Positions 52,386-63,270 of a stretch of DNA of 64,000 bases are shown here, piece after piece; position 1 is the first letter of the stretch; the number at the start of each line of letters is the position of its first letter. Source of the DNA: Aphrophora alni (lineage: Eukaryota > Arthropoda > Insecta > Hemiptera > Aphrophoridae); assembly GCA_963513935.1 (NCBI GenBank), contig OY740777.1, positions 20,369,271 to 20,433,270 of the forward strand, in the 5' to 3' direction. Made by a program: the position numbers and the translations under genes. The notes beneath the pieces were generated by a model that saw only the letters and a program-made list of their open reading frames with translations, did no database searches and was not told the DNA's origin.

Positions 52386-52785
52386 TGGTTTCTAAAACAC
52401 ATATTTTAGGTTTTTAAAAAACACATATTTTAGGTTTCTAAAACACATATTTTAGGTTTCTAAAACACATATTTTAGGTTTCTAAAACACATATTTTAGG
52501 TTTCTAAAACACATATTTTAGGTTTCTAAAACACATATTTTAGGTTTATACGCACATATATTTTAGGTTTTTAAAACACATATTTTAGGTTTTTAAAACA
52601 CATATTTTAGGTTTATACGCACATATATTTTAGGTTTTTAAAACACATATTTTAGGTTTTTAAAACACATATTTTAGGTTTTAAAACGCATATTTTAGGT
52701 TTCTAAAACACATATTTTAGGTTTCTAAAACACATATTTTAGGTTTTTAAAACACATATTTTAGGTTTTTAAAACACATATTTTA
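52386..52785. repeat. 22-bp tandem satellite, about 18 units, with a 67-bp higher-order repeat
   Basis: The basic unit is AGGTTTCTAAAACACATATT TT with C/T variation after GGTTT. Within it a three-unit block, one 23-bp variant containing TATACGCACATATA plus two normal units, is repeated exactly (52543-52609 and 52610-52676). There are no spacers, so it is not CRISPR-like. Confidence 0.95.
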
Positions 52786-52860
52786 CAAAATACATCATAT
52801 TATGTAGTAATTTTAAAATTAACAACAAGTATAACAATCTCTGTACTATTTATATCGTAC

Positions 52861-52863
<3 letters not shown>

Positions 52864-52902
<39 letters not shown>

Positions 52903-52918
52903 TTGTGTTTTATTATAT

Positions 52919-52952
<34 letters not shown>
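52864..52952. repeat. Two (TA)n microsatellites
   Basis: TA runs at about 52864-52900 and 52924-52952 are separated by a short TTTGTGTTTTATTATATT spacer, immediately before a mariner relic. Confidence 0.9.
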
Positions 52953-52956
<4 letters not shown>

Positions 52957-52962
52957 GATACA

Positions 52963-53790
52963 CGTCCAGAACGTCCTTCCATTTCGAAAACGGACGAAAA
53001 CATTGCCAAAATTGGCAATCCGATCCGTCAAGATCGTCGTTTGATTATCCGTGCAGTTGCCGAGACGGTAGGAGTCGACAGATGTTACATGAAGATTTTA
53101 ACATGAGGAAAGTTTCTTCCAAATTGTGCAAGTCTTCACGCCTGAACAAAAGGACTCACGGATGACTATTTGTTCTGACATTTTGAAAGACGTTCAAAAG
53201 GATCTTATTACTAAATTACGTGTGACGAGTCGTGGTTTCTTACCTATGGCCCGGAAACTAAGCACCAATCGATGCACTGGAAGAGCCCGCATTCACCAAG
53301 AATAAAGAAATTTCGAATGTCCAAATTGAAATTAAAACCCGTGATGGTATTCTTCGATATCCGTGGGATTCTTTATGTAAATTGGGTGCATGAAGGTTAA
53401 ATAATGAATAAGAAATTTTGAGGTTCCAACTACTCTCTGTGAACGAGTAAGAAGAAAGCGACTTGAGTTGTGGAAGAACAAATCATAGATTCATCATCAT
53501 GACAACGCTCCAGCCCACACGGCACTGATTGTTAAGTCGTTTATGGCTAAGCATTGGTTGAAACATCCACCCTACTCACCTAGCCCCATGTGACTTTTTA
53601 TGTTACCGAAAGTGAAGGAAGCCTAGAAAGAAACTAGGTTTGAGACAGTTTAAGCTGTGAAAGAAAAAACGACGGATACCATGAAAATGATTTTAGAAAA
53701 ATGTCCTGAAACATTGTTTTGATCATTGGACAATTCGAATAGAGCGGTCTAGGGATCATGGAGGGGGGTATATTGAAGGGGGATAACGTC
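52963..53790 (+). pseudogene. Mariner-type transposase pseudogene (fourth lineage)
   Basis: Frames give RPERPSISKTDENIAKIGNP, IRQDRRLIIRAVAETVGV (helix-turn-helix linker), and later ITCDESWFLTYGPETKHQ with the first catalytic Asp (53219-53272). WKSPHSPRIKKFRMSK and VMVFFDIRGILYVNWVHEG follow, then HDNAPAHTALIV with the second Asp (53499-53535). The third region is shifted: YSPSPM then THLAPCDFLCY. ERRW-type C-terminal sequence is no longer clear. It is a near full-length coding relic with stops and indels. The class is the one often annotated in animals as mariner Mos1-like or FLJ37770-like. Confidence 0.88.
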
Positions 53791-54014
53791 AAAAGTTTTT
53801 AAATAAAAAAATAAAAAATGTTACAGTAAAATCCCGTTTTTTTTAAGCCTGAAAGTAGCCTGTTTACCTCGTATACTTTATTATTATCTTTTTATATCTG
53901 TATAAAATATATACGGGTTGAGGAAAGCAGAGAATCTGATTGTCCTAATCTGAAAAATGAAGATATTTTCTATTACATTCTATATTTCTGCCGGTTGAGT
54001 TATTAAAATTATTT

Positions 54015-54420
54015 ATCGTCAAACTGCTTCAAAAACAGCTGTTTTCAATATATTCATTGAGATGCTAAAGTTGTATTTTTAGTCCTGGGACCGAAAAACA
54101 TCAGCTGAGGTCGGAGATCATCACCTGTTACTTCGTTTATACGAATTAATTAACGATTGTAAAGCATCTATAAAACAACCCATACTCTCGATTGTAAATA
54201 ACCGTTAAAACAGCTGTTACCATCGATTTGAAGGTAAATAGGTTATAACATATTAATTTTTGTGAAATTTTTACTTACATTATTTGCAGTATAATGAAAA
54301 ATAATGTTCATCGCTTAGTCCAAAAGAAGCTTTTCGATCCTCGCTCATTTTCCAGAGCATTTTCATTTCATAAATTTGTGCTTGTATCGAAAAGATTCAC
54401 TTTTGGTCCTAGTGATGAAT
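54015..54420 (-). repeat. Dispersed repeat, copy 2 (sister at 866-1310)
   Basis: Reverse complement of the 0.9-kb repeat. The shared core covers TTTGGTCCTAGTGATGAA at one end and CAAAAACAGCTGTTTTCA at the other. Confidence 0.7.
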
Positions 54421-55294
54421 TATAATATTTCACGAGGTTTCCTTTCCTATGTAGATACGTATATGGACACGTTTTAGTCAAAGTTTGTTTAAAATTGGTT
54501 CAGTAGGTTCTTAGTTATAATAATATTCGTTTGTAAGGGTAATACAATTACCAACTTTTCCGACATATTTTAAGCAATTTCGTAACATTATCAGTGACAA
54601 CTTATGTTGACAGTTTCCAATGGGTACATTAAATTATAATTGTAATTTGTAAACATTTTTTAAATCGGTACAGCAGTTCTCTAGTTGCACCCTCTTTTTT
54701 ATGCCTAATGAAAAGATGGAAATCCAGATTTTAGGAATGTTGTTAGTAATAAAGCTGTTTATATGATTGGAGTAATAATAATAATTGGTACTGAAATTTA
54801 TTTTGAAATCGGTATAGTAACTCCCGATTTATAAAACTTTTGATCCCGAAACAGGAAAATGTTGGATATGCGCACAGAGCCCTATTTCAACAAATGTAGA
54901 GTTGCGGACAAAACTTATTTACCATGAAAGAATATACATGTGTCTTTATTATAAAACACTCTCAGAGGAATTAAATCAGCTTTGACAGTCTATTCGAGAC
55001 ATAAACCTCTTGTCGCAAAGCAACATCTGTTACTTAAAACCTTGCACGTATCAGTTTCATCCCTTAGGATTATCATCCCGCTGGAATGCATCATTCAGGA
55101 TTAAATAGCTTCACGCAGGGACAATCTTGTATATCATACAGTGTAACTAAAATATGGGTAATTTTGTGGTTATAAATTATTTTTAATAAATTCCTTTTTT
55201 GAAATAACACAAAAAATATAACTGAGCATAATCAAAGGAACGTACGAATAGCATGTTTTTTAAAAATCAAGGTTGTATCTTTAAGTTGTTTACA
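54421..55294. repeat. Transposon-tail-like sequence, three related motifs
   Basis: AAATTGGTTCAGTAGGTTCT (54494), AAATCGGTACAGCAGTTCTC (54663) and AAATCGGTATAGTAACTCCC (54807) are spaced 145-170 bp apart. This motif type is frequent in insect repeat 3' ends, so the stretch is probably a decayed tandemly structured repeat. No gene seen. Confidence 0.4.
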
Positions 55295-55306
55295 GAGTCA
55301 ATGGTT

Positions 55307-55560
55307 AAAAAATCACTAGAGCACTGTGGTGATTGTATATGAACAAGGAAAAACCCCAAACCACAAAATAACACAACTACACAAAACTGTATTATGAGTT
55401 TATATTACCTTATGTACATTACGAAGATAACTCTGTATCTCCAGGTACCTCTGAAGATAATAGCAGAGCTATCGAAATGTACATAAGGTAATATAAACGC
55501 ATTATACAGTTTTGTGTAGTTGTGTTATTTTGTGGTTTGGGGTTTTTCCTTGTTCATATA
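55307..55560. mobile_element. Penelope-type palindromic insertion with 13-bp target duplication
   Basis: A 225-bp palindrome (55336-55560) has arms with CCTTATGTACATTWCGA and CCTCTGAAGATAA blocks. AGAGTCAATGGTT occurs at 55294-55306 and again at 55560-55572, so the insert is bounded by a 13-bp direct repeat. The arm sequence is shared with the 18.1-kb fold-back. Confidence 0.8.
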
Positions 55561-55879
55561 GAGTCAATGGTTGATTTTCACTTGTTGACTGACAACTATC
55601 GATATTTTTAGCAACGAGTTGTTTTGTTTTGTTTGTATTTCGATTCTAAAAGGGAGTGTAAACCACTTTGTGTAATGTTTTACACCGTCACTTCAGTAAA
55701 GTGTAGGTTTATTGTGTATATACTGTAATGTAAAATTGAGTAAATTTAACCTACATTTTTTTAATTATAAATGTTTTTGATTTTTAAATGTTAAAAAAAT
55801 TAATTACGATAACAATAATTGATTTGTAAACTAACGTAAATAAAAACAAATATACCAAAGCTTACCTTCATGTTAATAA

Positions 55880-57085
55880 TATAGTTGCTTGAACTGAGGA
55901 AGATTTTCCAGCCTACTCAAAGCAAGGAAAGTGTCCTTCAGCTTTTTTCTTCTAATAGGCTTAACTCTCGGTTATTCTGATAATCGGGACAGTCTAATAA
56001 AATACTTCTCTAACATAATGTCCTTACAAGACAGTAAAATTCACTTTATGTGTAATGCAATTGTAAATAATTTACAAAAAATAAAGACAGACAGTTTAAA
56101 CTGATATACTTACAGCATTCCGTCTTTACTAGACCAATGACTTTCGCGTGATAATATTTTATGAGTGAAAATTTCTAAAAAATGGTGTAAATATGTTCAG
56201 AAGAACATTAATTTCAATAGTCATTGAAAAAATATTTTCCTGAATAAAAATTTGCAAAGTAAAAGTTTACTGTAAAAAAAAAAATCTTCGTACGCGGAAA
56301 TATAAAATTGTTTATCCAAGGTGCACGCAAATCTTACCCGTGACAAGAACAGAAAATACAGCTCCCACTTTGCTCCATCAATCACAGGTTCTGTAAACAC
56401 TGTAAATCTTTTTGCAGACATGTTCTCAATGTTAGGGTTGCACAATATATTTTAAAACAGTGATAGTTAATAAAAGAAGGATCAAATTCTATTGCAATTA
56501 TAGTTACACTCCACTACACCACATTAAAAAACGCTTTAACATAATCATTAAAATTGTTTATACCGATAACCTCTGTTTTTTATTCGTTAATTCAAAGAAC
56601 AGTTTCAGAGAAAAAGATTCCTGCACGTAAGAACCTTTGAAATACCTACTGGAATACTTGCTCCTAAACCCCTCTGAAATAAACCCCTTTCTCATAAGCC
56701 CCTTTAAAACACGTGCATAAACCTCCAAATACGTTTAAAACACCTGGTATGCTCCTCATATTAAATACTCATAACCCCTTCTGTTGAAAATGCTTACAAG
56801 ACCCTGTGTTACAAATACTCATCAAAACTCCTTTGATAAACGTGCTCAAATCATCCATTAATTACACATGCTGTTCATAAGCATATATTATTATCTACTC
56901 ATAAGCTTTTAAGACGGTCCTCTCAAACAACTGCTCACCAAAAGTTCCTCTGAAACAACTACTCATGAGCACATTATAATACGTGCTTTAAACACCACTG
57001 AGATACTTACTTCTGCAATGCCTGATGATAAACTCCTCTGAATTACCTGCTTATAAGCAACTATAAATTGCCTGCTGGACAGACC
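55880..57085 (-). repeat. Tandem locus duplication, copy 1
   Basis: It holds three blocks in order: 55905-56090, 56333-56450 and a degenerate minisatellite at 56630-57085 (unit about 25 bp, like TGCTCATAAGCCCCTCTGAA ATAC). The same order with related sequence recurs at 59440-60325, and part of it at 58500-58800. On the minus strand, 56427-56344 reads MSAKRFTVFTEPVIDGAKWE through FLFLSR and stops at a good donor GGTAAGATT. Block one has a minus-strand frame LSCKDIMLEKYFIRLSRLSE. I do not recognise a family. Confidence 0.55.
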
Positions 57086-57242
57086 CTATTCATACGGTCA
57101 TCAGTTTTGTTAATTCACCTCATTTCAGGTAGTTTATGGTTAGATCCCTACTTTCTTCTTTCCTATCAGATCTCCCTTGATCAACTACTCTATCAATTAA
57201 TGATTTTAACGTTTATACATTATTTTACCAACCTAGTATTAT

Positions 57243-57667
57243 CAATGACTACATAAATACTATAAGACACGACATAGGATAGGGAAATAGTCTACGCTTT
57301 ACGGGTGCTGTTCGTCACAAGTTTGACACACAGCTATCAGAAAGCGCTAGCAGCAGGTGCTTGACTGTACGCATCCCACTTGGTTGAGACTGTACAACTG
57401 TTGACACAGCATAGTCAGTGTTGTCAGTTCGTGCGCTGAGATAAGCGATTCTCGACCTTCCCTCGCATCTCTGGTCCCATATGTGGCATCAGTGCGCAAC
57501 TGAAACATTTTTTGACCGTAGAGCCACCTAGCGCCAGTCACATCAACTTCAGATTCTCTAGCAAAGAGCGACAGCTCCACACCCTAGCGGGTATTGGTCA
57601 ACTCAAGAATAAGCGTAGAATATTTAACATGGCCATGTCGTGTCTTATAGTATATAAGTAGTCATTG
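57243..57667. mobile_element. hAT-like MITE, 425 bp
   Basis: It begins CAATGACTACATAAATACTA and ends with the inverse ATATAAGTAGTCATTG. Inverted similarity extends about 60 bp and includes CTATAAGACACGACAT at both ends. GTATTAT is directly repeated outside (57236-57242 and 57668-57674), seven of a possible eight bases. CA...TG ends with a 7-8 bp duplication suggest hAT. The interior is markedly GC-richer and carries a 77-codon minus-strand ORF (57347-57580) of unknown nature. Confidence 0.7.
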
Positions 57668-57705
57668 GTATTATTAATTAAATAATTATTTCAAGTGAAA
57701 AATAC

Positions 57706-57770
57706 ACGACCCTGATTGGCAATTGAACCGAGGACCTTTGACTGTACGCACCAATGCTCTATACTGACCT
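57706..57770 (-). repeat. tRNA-like SINE head
   Basis: In reverse complement, TAGAGCATTGGTGCGTAC (A-box-like) is followed by AGTCAAAGGTCCTC and GGTTCAATTGCC (B box). Spacing is close to that of a tRNA. There is no clean acceptor stem, so a SINE or tRNA pseudogene is more likely than a working tRNA. Confidence 0.5.
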
Positions 57771-58499
57771 ATCCTTGATTGATTCCCAGTATAGGGTGTA
57801 CACTTCTCACTTGATTTTGTTTTGATTCAATTTTTCGTTATAACAGATCAATTCCTCCTTAGAAGAAGAAGTAACTCCTAGATACTTTCGACTTTGAGAC
57901 TATTAGGGTATTCAAGGCCTCGGGTTTTTTATTGTGTGTTCTTTTTCTTCCTTTTTTTTTTTATAAGGAGATAGTCCAGAGGTTTTTCGCTTGTAAACAA
58001 AAACAATAATAATAATATTTATAAATACCAACAAAAAAAATTCATCAATGCAATAATGGGTTTCTCCAAAGTGCAACTACAATAAAATCTATGAATTAAA
58101 TATAATATTGAAACTTTAAATCGTTATCTTAAGTTTTACCACTAAGTCAGTGATATACATAATGGAATAACAATTATGACTATCTGGTAGTTATTTATAA
58201 CAGACATCTGATCTCCAGATTCTGACGGATTAGTGAAACAAAATAGACATATCTTTATCTGGAATTTATTTAATTTTGACGTGTATTACGATTTATAACC
58301 TAGTAGATGTGTTTTTTAGTGGGAGTATTGAAGTGATAACTGCAGAGATCAAGCTAAAAATTAGCTACGAGGAAAATTATTATATTCGATTATAAATCAC
58401 TAAATGTGATCTAACAGACGATAAACTATTTTAACTATCATCACAATGTTTTTCTCGCAATAAATTTAGAAAGGAAAAGGTTACTGTCATAGAAATAAT
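57771..58499. other. No gene seen
   Basis: AT-rich sequence with a T10 run at about 57952-57961. Confidence 0.4.
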
Positions 58500-58800
58500 T
58501 TATGATACAGCTTCATACGAGTTCTCGACTCAAAAAATAAAATTCCTAATCCTCAGAATAAGCAAGAGGCTCACATATCTTGTCCATGACAGGACACAAA
58601 TTACCCCCCTCCCCGTCTTGCACCATCAATCACAAGTTTTGTAAACATTGTAAATCTTACAGCAGACATACTCTCAATGTAAGGATAACATTATCAATAT
58701 TTAATAATTTGTAACAATCTACACCATTCTAGTAATATAATAAATTACAACAACAAAAGTAATACAAATGACAACATGCGTGTTTCAAAATATCAATTCA
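58500..58800 (-). repeat. Tandem locus duplication, copy 2 (partial)
   Basis: CACCATCAATCACAAGTTTT and CAGACATACTCTCAATGTAA correspond to copy 1 at 56373 and 56417. On the minus strand it reads MSAVRFTMFTKLVIDGARR, aligned codon for codon with copy 1, and then a stop. The 3' flank resembles copy 3 (TATCAATATTTAATAATTTG). Confidence 0.5.
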
Positions 58801-59439
58801 ATGAGCACCTTATTTCAAATGATTATAGTCTATGCAAATAATCAGTATTAATAGTTTTATCTCAAATGAATATTTGTTTGCAGTCTCTTTGTATCTCTTA
58901 TTAATAAGGACATATTTATGTATAAACGTATTACACATACATTTATGTAACTCAAAGTATGAATGATGGTGGCACCATAACTATGACTCGAATCACTAAT
59001 AAAGCTAACTTACAATTACACCATCTGTAAACCTGATGAGTTATATTACATCAACATCTAATACTGTTGAGAAATCATTAATAATTCATGCAATCTTAAA
59101 TATACATCTAACAGCTGACAATAATGTTGATAAAATTAAAGGAACCCTTTAAATATCCTTTTCGTAAACAGTGAAGTTCATTGGAATAATTTTTAAATAT
59201 GTCAAAAGAATCAAAATATATACCTAAAAACAGATACTGTAGAATAAGATCTAAAGAATACTTTGTAACTTTAAGGATAGTAGAACCTCTAAACTAAAAA
59301 TTGCCTACAACTAAATAATTTGTAAGAAAAAATACGGTGTTCTTAAAAATATAATACTAAATGAAGTGTTTACATTTCGTTTTGTACAGTTTGTTTTGTA
59401 TTGTTAGCAGAAAATTATAATTTAAGAGTAAGAGGAATT
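58801..59439. other. No gene seen
   Basis: AT-rich spacer between copies 2 and 3 of the local duplication. Confidence 0.4.
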
Positions 59440-60325
59440 AATTACTTCTGAAACATTAATTTATTTGCTTGCATGAAGAAAGGTAGTTTCAACTGACTCA
59501 AACAAGGAAATTTCCATTTACTTTTCCCTACTAAAGGCTTAACTTTCGATCATTTCTGATGATGTAGGACATCGCGATGTTCTTATAAAATATCTCTCGA
59601 ACATCATTTTGATACAAGACAGTGTAAATTCCCCTTATAAAACATGAAATTGTAATGAATTACAAAAAGTTAACAAAGATTTTAGACTAAAATGCTTATA
59701 ACATGCCGAGTTTACTACACCAATTACCCTCCCATTTATTTCATTTAAAATGATCTCCTCTGTAAATTTGGAGGTACAAGATTACATTACCCAACTTCAT
59801 ACGTGATCTAATTGTTTATATACAGAAGAAGTACGTTATTCACAAATCATGTTGGTAACAGGGAGAAAACAATAAAAAAGGGAGGTTTTGAAAAAATAAA
59901 AATTTCTCACCAGATATCTTCTCAAGGTCATGATAAGTTTATCGATATTTAATACATTGTTACAAGATGATCATACTTACAATTAAAATAAATATTTACA
60001 ATCAGATATAATATGTTTCAGAATGAAAATTAGATTTAAATGTACAAATGGTATTCTGAAGAAGCTTATCATAGACTATGACAACTGCTCGTAATCGACT
60101 CTGAAATACTGAAATATTTGCTCACAAGCCACCTTGAAATAACAATTATGTACAGTCCTTTCAAATACTGCCTCATACATTTAAGTACTTAACTAAATAC
60201 ATGCTCATAAGCCCGTGTGTAAAACCTGCTGATCAACCCCTCTGAAATTCCTCCTCATGTATTTCCTAATAACTGCTCATTAGCTCCACTTAAATACCCG
60301 TATAACCCTCTGTGGATACCTTTCT
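59440..60325 (-). repeat. Tandem locus duplication, copy 3
   Basis: Blocks match copy 1 in the same order: 59470-59680 (AAGGCTTAACTTTCGATCAT; ATAAAATATCTCTCGAACAT), 59880-59960, and a shorter minisatellite at 60085-60325. In block one the minus-strand frame reads LSCIKMMFERYFIRTSRCPT, aligned with copy 1. The position of the copy 1 start codon is ATA here, so the first-exon frame is dead. Confidence 0.5.
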
Positions 60326-61680
60326 ATCTACAGTTTTTATTCTGATGCAAAAGAATCAAACATAAGACACAAATCATCACTGGGTACTGAAAATAAACTT
60401 CCATTGTGAATTGCATTGATCAATAGACTAAAGCTGACCGTTATATTGTCTGGACTGAAACTGTAAATGGAAATTTATATCATAACTTTATTTCCTTGGC
60501 TTTATGTATGAATTATGTATAGCTGCTATATCCTTCTCGTATATCATGCAGCAATAGGATGAACCCTTCAATAACGTATTTCGTATTTACATCTATTACT
60601 TGTTTCTTTAACGTTATATATAGTCAGTTTATGTTGTTAGTGTAATGAGGTTCGGTAAAGGAGAAATATCTTACTGCATTCAATGAAATTTCGTTTTGAG
60701 AAATGAGAAAACTCTATTCAAATTGATAAATATATATCTTCACATTTATACATAAATTTATTTTACCAATGTGGGTGTTAAATTGTTTGACAACCGACAT
60801 CACGACGTTAGTATTGACCGTCAACTTAAGCTAGACAAAGCCAAAATTTCATTCACACCCATAATTTGGCAAGTTAAAATTTTCTTTTAACAAATTGTCC
60901 GCCAGTGCATTATTGGTCACGATTTATTTAATAAATCATAGCTAAAATTACTACGAATTTTGTAGTTTACTTTTGCAGCGTATGGTCAATAATAAAGTGT
61001 GATTTTGTATCAAATTGTCAAACGTTTGCGTGAAAATTGGGTAGGATTGAAAGTGAGTGTTTTCTCAAATATATGTTGTTTGGTTCTTCAAGAATTTCTA
61101 TTTTTTTTTGTATATCATTTTTATCTTCGCTATGAATGTTATAATTAAATTGAGTACTCATCACTAATAGAGGACTATTAAGTATTTTGAGAATGGAGTA
61201 TATCCGAAACGCGTCAACAAACGTGAGATTTACAAAGCTGGGGAAGGCGAAACAATGTACTCATTTTAATTTCTATTGTCTGACAGAGTGATTATACTTT
61301 GTTAAAATTGAAAACAGACCAACTTTTCTAAAAGATGGTCATTTGAGATGATTATGGTTGCTATATGTTTCAAAAATAATGTATTTGAACACATTCCTCG
61401 TTATGTTTTTAGAAACAGAATGTCAGACGTCAGAAAAAAAAACACTTAAAACCCTCAGAATTCCATTCTTAAATACATCATCATACTCTTGATGAGCAAT
61501 AATTAATCAATAAAAATTATATTTATCGATTGAATTAATAAAAAGTAACTGAAACATTAAGAGAAATATACAATAAATATACATTAATATGTCTGTGAAT
61601 AAATATATTTCGTTTTTTTCTTGAACCTAGTTCCAAATCAATAAAGCTAAAGTTTCAAACTTATTAACTTTATTATTATT
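60326..61680. other. No gene seen
   Basis: AT-rich sequence with no supported element. Confidence 0.45.
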
Positions 61681-61760
61681 ATAAACTTTAGCTCTTTTGC
61701 TTTATTTAATCCTTGAATATGGAGTTTCAACAAGAAATATCTACTTTTACATTAAATACA
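61634..61760 (+). repeat. Penelope 3'-UTR fragment related to the 27-kb copy
   Basis: 61684-61755 is the inverse of 27267-27342 with few differences (CCTTGAATATGGAGTTTCAA and CAAGAAATATCT are identical). A small inverted pair AGCTAAAGTTT/AAACTTTAGCT precedes it. Confidence 0.65.
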
Positions 61761-63115
61761 ATCACAAATAATTAATAATGAAACTTTCAATAAACAGCTG
61801 ATAGACGTTGAGTTATAGCAAAAGAATCAGTTCTGACATACGTGTGATTCGGAGGGAAATCGAAATTTCCCTTTACTTTTTGATTTTCCCCTCGTACGTT
61901 TTTTTTATAATTCAATCAAATTTGATTTAAGAACCACGTTTTGAAAACTAGTGGACGATTACAAAATTTAAATGACTTTTTATCACCAAATAAACTGTAA
62001 ATAGAACATAGTTGCTCTGAAATATTTAAAAAATAAAGGAAAACAACGCTAAGTTTTTTAAACGTAAAACTCTCTTTGACTTTAACAAATACAGTACTTT
62101 CATTCCGAAATTTATGTAAATACAAATCCTCTGTAAATATTTAGACTGAATAACCTCGGGCCATTGTTGAGAGATGAATTGACGTCATGAAGTCCAGTAT
62201 AATTTATAATTTAAACTCTTATTTATATTTCAACAAACTCAATCCGAAAGGCTCTTTGTAATAAAATACGAAAAAAATTATCGAATGTATTAAAGTAATA
62301 TACAAGGAACAGTTAAGTTAGCTAACTAAAGAGCGAGATGTTTGCAATGAGAGGAGGGATGAATGTATTTAGAAGTTATTCCAATAAATACACAATAATG
62401 CACTAGTAGTTATTTAAATAACGTAATCAGCACAGGGAAACGTAAATCAAATCGACCATTGATCAATGTCGTCTGTTTACTGTGTTATAATACAGAATTC
62501 TACTTCCCTACCAGTTTTTAGATACAGTATTTACATTTCAGAATTCCAACATTGAAAGCACGCAAATGAAATTTAAAATTTTGAAAACAATATCAGATAT
62601 ATTTAAATCAAACCTGAAAATAATCAGAGAATGTCCGGTGATCGCTTCTAAAGGCCAAACGGCTAAACAGATTTTAAAGGTATTTTACTACACTCAATCA
62701 ACTCAAATCATGGAATACAAAATTTCTAAGGCGACACCCTTAGAGAGCGTTTTGAAAGGTAGCGGTCCACTGAATACGTATTAAAATAGGTTGTAGTGTC
62801 CATTAACAACGTGCAAAGCTTTGTAGCTCTATCTGTAATGGTTTAAAATGTACTACACCGTCCCGGGATTTATTTAACACGCTGTATATTGAGAGTGTTT
62901 TAATACAACACAACATAATGTATACACACACCCTCACAAATATATATTTAAATTTTGAGTGTAGTACCCAAGTCACTGATTTTAAAATAGGTTTACACTC
63001 ACTCCGTCTCATGCATCACACATTACTCACTAGTAATGTGTAAATTATTTTTGTTAATTCCAACTTATTAATACAATATTAACTTTATGTCAATGGTAGT
63101 CTTTATTTTACTATA
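61761..63115. other. No supported gene
   Basis: A 72-codon ORF at 62566-62784 is basic and unrecognised. A 69-codon minus-strand ORF at 62803-63012 looks random. Confidence 0.4.
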
Positions 63116-63175
63116 CCTTAATTATACGTGGCTACATGTTTCATTGCCACAGGCAGCATCATCAGGTCAAACTAT
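63116..63175 (-). repeat. Penelope-like terminus fragment of another subfamily
   Basis: In reverse complement it reads GACCTGATGATGCTGCCTGT then GGCAATGAAACATGTAGCCA. Confidence 0.5.
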
Positions 63176-63270
63176 TTATGTTCGCTTAAAAACTCATTTA
63201 ATTTAAAACCCAACACTTAATTTTACACTCTTTTCGTACCTATGTTGCACACGTCAAACGTATAAAATTT

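Noticed and set aside
52386..52785. CRISPR-like array
   Set aside because: Units are directly adjacent with no unique spacers, and the genome is eukaryotic; it is a satellite.
62566..62784. 72-codon plus-strand ORF
   Set aside because: No family pattern, no promoter and no conservation evidence available here.
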